Source of the DNA: Deltaproteobacteria bacterium
GTDB lineage: Bacteria > Myxococcota_A > UBA9160 > SZUA-336
DNA: 10,140 nt
Direction of reading: 5' to 3'
Assembly (NCBI GenBank): GCA_030673955.1
Contig: DAOVBF010000016.1
Coordinates: 1 to 10,140, forward strand
Below the pieces are notes generated by a model. It made no database searches and was not told the DNA's origin. It worked only from the letters and a program-made list of their open reading frames with translations. The translations under genes were made by a program, and so were the position numbers. This document shows, one piece after another, positions 8,048 through 10,140 of the stretch (within the stretch, counting starts at the first letter, position 1; each line of letters opens with the position of its first letter).

Positions 8048-9018
8048 GCCGCGTCGCATTCCCTACGAAGCGCCGCGCCAATTGCCGTCAGGCAACGTGC
8101 CTGAAGCGCCGGCGTGAGGCTTTGGTTGGATTTCAGGACCCCGTTCAACTCCAGGACGCTGACATCGACCGACAGATGAGTCGCGAGGTAGCGCCGCAGA
8201 CCGGAGACCGGGATCTCGAGCGGAACCAGGACCAGCGCCGAGACCGGCCCTTGCTCCAGCTGATGCTCGTAATAGTCGATGGAGCGCTGCGTCTCCAGCA
8301 ACAGGCTCTTCAATATCTGTTCAGCTTCTTCGGATAGATCGGGCTTCGCCTCTCCGGACTCGTATGCGACGCTCTCGGCAAGCAGTCCGAGCTCTGAGTG
8401 GAGGCGGCGCGCGAGGTAGAGAGAGCCGCGGTGCGTGATGGTCAGCACCCCCGCGCCGGCACTCAGGAACATGAGCGCCACGCTCCTCTGATCCTCTGGC
8501 AGCAGTGCCGCCACATTTCGAAGCGCGAGCTCGGTGATGTCGATCGCCGTCAGCCAAAGGCCGCTGGACTCGATCAGATCGACCGCGTCCTTAACAACCG
8601 CTGAGGGTGTGGCCACAACATAGATGCGCTTTTCGCGGGCGTGGCCACCTGATGGCACCCCGAAGACGTCGATCGCCGCGTCCTCTACGGGAAAGTCGAC
8701 CAGATCCTTGACGCTCCAGCGTGCCGCCTCGCGCATCTCGCCCGCTTCAACGGGGGGCGCGTCGATCTGTCGCAGGCTGTACAGCTCCGGGCGCAGCAGG
8801 CCAACACAGCGTGTCCCGACCAGCCCATTCTCTCGAACAGCGGCCGCCAAGGCGCGGGCCACCTGCGAGGGCCCCGAACAATCCTCGTACATACAAAACT
8901 CGAGACGGGGGCTGCCGGTAGCATCGCGAGTTGCGTGGGCCAGGGAAAACCCCGCGGGCTCCAGGTAGACCGAGATGATGCCATCGGTCTTCGATCTGCG
9001 CTTCAGCAACGAGAGCAA
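8044..9018 (-). CDS. mshI: MSHA biogenesis protein MshI (PilM-like, actin-fold)
   Basis: MshI is a cytoplasmic PilM/FtsA-like protein and the first gene of the pilus operon here. Family features include LLRPELYSLRQIDAPPVEAG (about 74-93), the segment EAARWSVKDLVDFPVEDA, AIDITELALRNVAALLPED (about 159-177) and SAGAGVLTITHRGSLYLARR near the middle, a phosphate-loop-like region of the actin fold. The start is the hardest in the window. The frame is open to ATG codons at 9180 and 9114, but the codons between 9114 and 9019 have only about one third G or C in third position, whereas they are GC-rich right after 9018. TTG at 9018 yields MLSLLKRRSKTDGIISVYLEPAGFSLA-type family sequence, with GGGGG four bases upstream. 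That gives 324 residues, normal for MshI. Downstream it overlaps the PilN-like gene by four bases. Confidence 0.9.
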   Translation of the reverse strand: MLSLLKRRSKTDGIISVYLEPAGFSLAHATRDATGSPRLEFCMYEDCSGPSQVARALAAAVRENGLVGTRCVGLLRPELYSLRQIDAPPVEAGEMREAARWSVKDLVDFPVEDAAIDVFGVPSGGHAREKRIYVVATPSAVVKDAVDLIESSGLWLTAIDITELALRNVAALLPEDQRSVALMFLSAGAGVLTITHRGSLYLARRLHSELGLLAESVAYESGEAKPDLSEEAEQILKSLLLETQRSIDYYEHQLEQGPVSALVLVPLEIPVSGLRRYLATHLSVDVSVLELNGVLKSNQSLTPALQARCLTAIGAALRRECDAA

Positions 9019-9022
9019 GAGA

Positions 9023-9027
9023 CCCCC
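9023..9027 (-). promoter_or_regulatory. Candidate ribosome binding site for mshI (GGGGG)
   Basis: On the minus strand GGGGG lies four bases before the TTG at 9018. It can pair with the anti-Shine-Dalgarno core using one G-U pair. The spacing is short, so the support is modest. It matters because it favours the TTG over the upstream ATG codons, which have no good site. Confidence 0.35.
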
Positions 9028-9135
9028 ATGACGGACTACGCCAGCTGCAACATCTGGATCAGGTGCGCGACAGGCCTGATATTTCTCTCCAACCAGTATT
9101 CGACTGCTATTCATTTGCTCTTGAGCTGCGGGTGG
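9028..9135 (-). promoter_or_regulatory. AT-richer leader, probable promoter region of the msh operon
   Basis: The bases 9081-9120 are about 40% GC, while the surrounding DNA is far richer. This drop lies directly upstream of the first pilus gene and is the natural place for its promoter. I looked for sigma-70 and sigma-54 boxes. The best -10-like hexamer on the minus strand is AATACT, but its -35 partner is poor, and there is no TGGC-N8-TTGC match. The region is therefore marked only as a likely promoter zone. Confidence 0.3.
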
Positions 9136-9224
9136 GAGATAAGGTCCCGTGACACCGGTCGCTGGAAAGCTTGAGAGCATCTGGCTCGCGCCGCGGGGGC
9201 AGCCGTCTGCTTGAATACGGATGA

Positions 9225-9266
9225 CCGAGCCGCATCAGAGCGGAGCCGTCACGTGCAGCGGCTCGG
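9225..9266. repeat. Perfect 9-bp inverted repeat with 24-base spacer
   Basis: CCGAGCCGC at 9225-9233 is the exact reverse complement of GCGGCTCGG at 9258-9266. The 24-base spacer includes the palindrome CACGTG (9250-9255). No T-run follows on either strand, so it is not a standard intrinsic terminator. It lies between the pilus operon and the start of the NADH dehydrogenase-like remnant, so it could be an operator for either side or a hairpin in the leader of the remnant. In a GC-rich region a 9-bp repeat can also arise by chance. Confidence 0.45.
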
Positions 9267-9278
9267 AACGGAGGAGCG

Positions 9279-9446
9279 ATGTCGAGGGATCCGCCGCATG
9301 CGGTCATCGTAGGCGCCGGTTTCGAGGGACTGCGCGCCGCGCGTGTGTCAGAAGGGGCGCCCATTCTTCTTAACCTGACACGCCTGAAGACGGAGGACTG
9401 GGCTGGCCGTTCAGCGCCGGGGCCGGGTGGCGAGCCCTTCGGCTAG
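9279..9446 (+). pseudogene. N-terminal remnant of a type II NADH dehydrogenase-like flavoprotein
   Basis: This plus-strand ORF has 55 codons. ATG at 9279 follows GGAGGAGCG, a good ribosome site. The protein begins MSRDPPHAVIVGAGFEGLRA, which closely matches the start of type II NADH dehydrogenases (PHVVIVGAGFGGLxAAR), with the Rossmann GxGxxG at residues 12-17. The similarity weakens through GAPILLNLTR (26-35), and the rest, to the TAG at 9444, looks unrelated. The family is normally about 400 or more residues, so the FAD- and NADH-binding domains are missing, and I found no continuation in the other plus frames nearby. The end overlaps the tail of the SRPBCC gene on the opposite strand by 36 bases. 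I read it as a gene truncated by deletion or rearrangement. A real small ORF that copies only the beginning is less likely. Confidence 0.6.
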
Positions 9447-9959
9447 CTGCTTGAACTGGAGTAGCTGCCTGCGCATCATGATCAAATCGCCCCAAGGCAG
9501 GAAGACCCGCATCATGCGTCCCACCATGCCGCGCGGGTACTGCACGCGGACCTTGACGAGAAGCCGGCAGCGCGAGGGGCCGAGCGGAACGATCAGATAG
9601 CTCGCCGACACGTCGCCGAAGATCCGGGTCGCGCGGCTGCTCGGTTTCGTGCGGATCGTAATATGTCGATCGGGCTCGAAGTCGATCAGCTCGAAGATGC
9701 CCATGAACTCCTGCCCCCGCGCCAGGTCGTCCAGGCCGTCGATCAGGGTCTGGGGGCTCCTGCGCCCGAGGTTGTCAATCCAGTCGTAGCTGTAGGGAGC
9801 CACGCGCATCTGACAAAGCCAGCGAAAGACGACGGCGGGAGGCGACTCTACGGTTACGCCGCGGTAGAGCGCGTGGGGAAGCTCTTCCTCATAGCGATCG
9901 CAGGGAAAGGTAAGGCAGCGTTCCGAGGCTTGCGTTCCCCAACTGTCGCCAATGGCCAT
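9411..9959 (-). CDS. SRPBCC-family protein (START/Bet v1-like fold), function unknown
   Basis: The 182-residue protein has the general pattern of SRPBCC proteins, which form a helix-grip fold with a deep hydrophobic pocket for lipids or other ligands. The first strand and helix are YRGVTVESPPAVVFRWLCQM (about 32-51). The distinctive VAPYSYDWIDNLGRRSPQ (53-70) comes next and is shared by a bacterial subgroup I recognise only as uncharacterised. Later strands include HITIRTKP and SASYLIVPLGPSRCRLLVKV, and the C-terminal helix is basic (LIMMRRQLLQFKQLAEGLAT). There is no signal peptide or membrane span. ATG at 9959 has GGGAG ten bases upstream. The gene lies 43 bases downstream of the partial gene at the right edge on the same strand, so the two may be co-transcribed. 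It is separate from the pilus operon, with the remnant between them. No substrate can be inferred. Confidence 0.85.
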   Translation of the reverse strand: MAIGDSWGTQASERCLTFPCDRYEEELPHALYRGVTVESPPAVVFRWLCQMRVAPYSYDWIDNLGRRSPQTLIDGLDDLARGQEFMGIFELIDFEPDRHITIRTKPSSRATRIFGDVSASYLIVPLGPSRCRLLVKVRVQYPRGMVGRMMRVFLPWGDLIMMRRQLLQFKQLAEGLATRPRR

Positions 9960-10002
9960 CGCCGCTGCGCTCCCGGCTCCATCGCTGACCCGGGCCTTTG
10001 TA

Positions 10003-10140
10003 TCAGCTTGCGAAGCTCCACTTGCGCTTGTTCGCCTCGATCTCTACGAGTGTCGGCACGGGCTTGCCGACCTTCTTCGGGACCCGGAACTGGTCCTTGA
10101 AGTACACGATCTTGGAGTTGAACGCGACGTCGCCCCAGAA
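10003..10140 (-). CDS. C-terminus of an unrecognised protein (45 residues visible)
   Basis: An open minus-strand frame enters from the right edge and ends with TGA at 10003-10005. The visible end starts FWGDVAFNSKIVYFKDQF and closes KRKWSFAS. It is rich in Lys and aromatic residues. Nearly all third codon positions are G or C, which supports real coding. I do not recognise the family. It stands 43 bases ahead of the SRPBCC gene on the same strand with no clear terminator between, so the two could form one transcript. Confidence 0.65.
   Translation of the reverse strand, partial: FWGDVAFNSKIVYFKDQFRVPKKVGKPVPTLVEIEANKRKWSFAS

Noticed and set aside
158..8104. Many long plus-strand ORFs across the pilus operon (for example 158-670, 2247-3020, 3108-3812, 6684-7676 and 7460-8104)
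   Set aside because: They are antisense to well-recognised minus-strand genes, have no family motifs and show the Arg/Pro/Ser-rich composition expected of shadow frames in GC-rich DNA.
9019..9300. Sigma-54 promoter (TGGC-N8-TTGC), which drives some pilus genes
   Set aside because: No match was found on the minus strand upstream of mshI.
9107..9364. 85-codon minus-strand ORF upstream of mshI
   Set aside because: It has no recognisable motif, low coding quality and covers the presumed promoter zone and the better-supported plus-strand remnant.
9345..9382. Possible hairpin GTGTCAG ... CTGACAC as a terminator for the SRPBCC gene
   Set aside because: The stem is only 7 bp with a loop of more than 20 bases and no T-run, so it is not convincing as a terminator.
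9663..10100. 145-codon plus-strand ORF across the SRPBCC gene
   Set aside because: It is antisense to a recognised SRPBCC protein and to the C-terminal fragment at the right edge, both of which show correct codon bias on the minus strand.

Overview
The window is a high-GC bacterial region (roughly 60-65% GC by eye, strongly GC-rich third codon positions). Almost all of it is one minus-strand operon for a mannose-sensitive haemagglutinin (MSHA)-type type IV pilus. In transcription order (right to left) the genes are mshI (PilM-like), a PilN-like gene (MshI2), mshJ (PilO-like), mshK (PilP-like), mshL (secretin), mshM (ExeA-like AAA ATPase), mshN (TPR protein), mshE (assembly ATPase) and the first 181 codons of mshG (PilC-like platform protein), which runs off the left edge. 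This is the order known from Vibrio and relatives. The GC content and the right-hand neighbours suggest a non-Vibrio, Proteobacteria-like lineage, perhaps a deltaproteobacterial or myxobacterial type. That assignment is inference only.

The genes are tightly packed. Most junctions overlap by 4 or 8 bases or are 3 to 7 bases apart, and many starts are GTG. Together the products form the pilus machine: MshI, MshI2, MshJ and MshK make the inner-membrane alignment complex, MshL the outer-membrane pore, MshM and MshN accessory and periplasmic parts, MshE the cytoplasmic extension motor with an N-terminal cyclic-di-GMP-binding type domain, and MshG the membrane platform. The pilin genes (mshB, A, C, D and so on) are not in the window and would be expected to the left.

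Right of mshI (about 9019-9278) lies a non-coding stretch with an AT-richer patch, the likely promoter region, and a perfect 9-bp inverted repeat. A short plus-strand ORF (9279-9446) then begins like a type II NADH dehydrogenase (ribosome site, start, Rossmann GxGxxG) but loses the similarity after about 35 residues, so it looks like a gene remnant. It runs tail-to-tail into a complete minus-strand SRPBCC-family gene (9411-9959). The last 138 bases hold the 45-residue C-terminus of an unrecognised minus-strand protein.

I see no mobile element, CRISPR array, RNA gene or clearly novel system. The most unusual points are the NADH dehydrogenase remnant, the absence of mshH at the head of the operon, the cyclic-di-GMP motif in MshE with one substituted glycine, and an AMIN-like segment in MshN.
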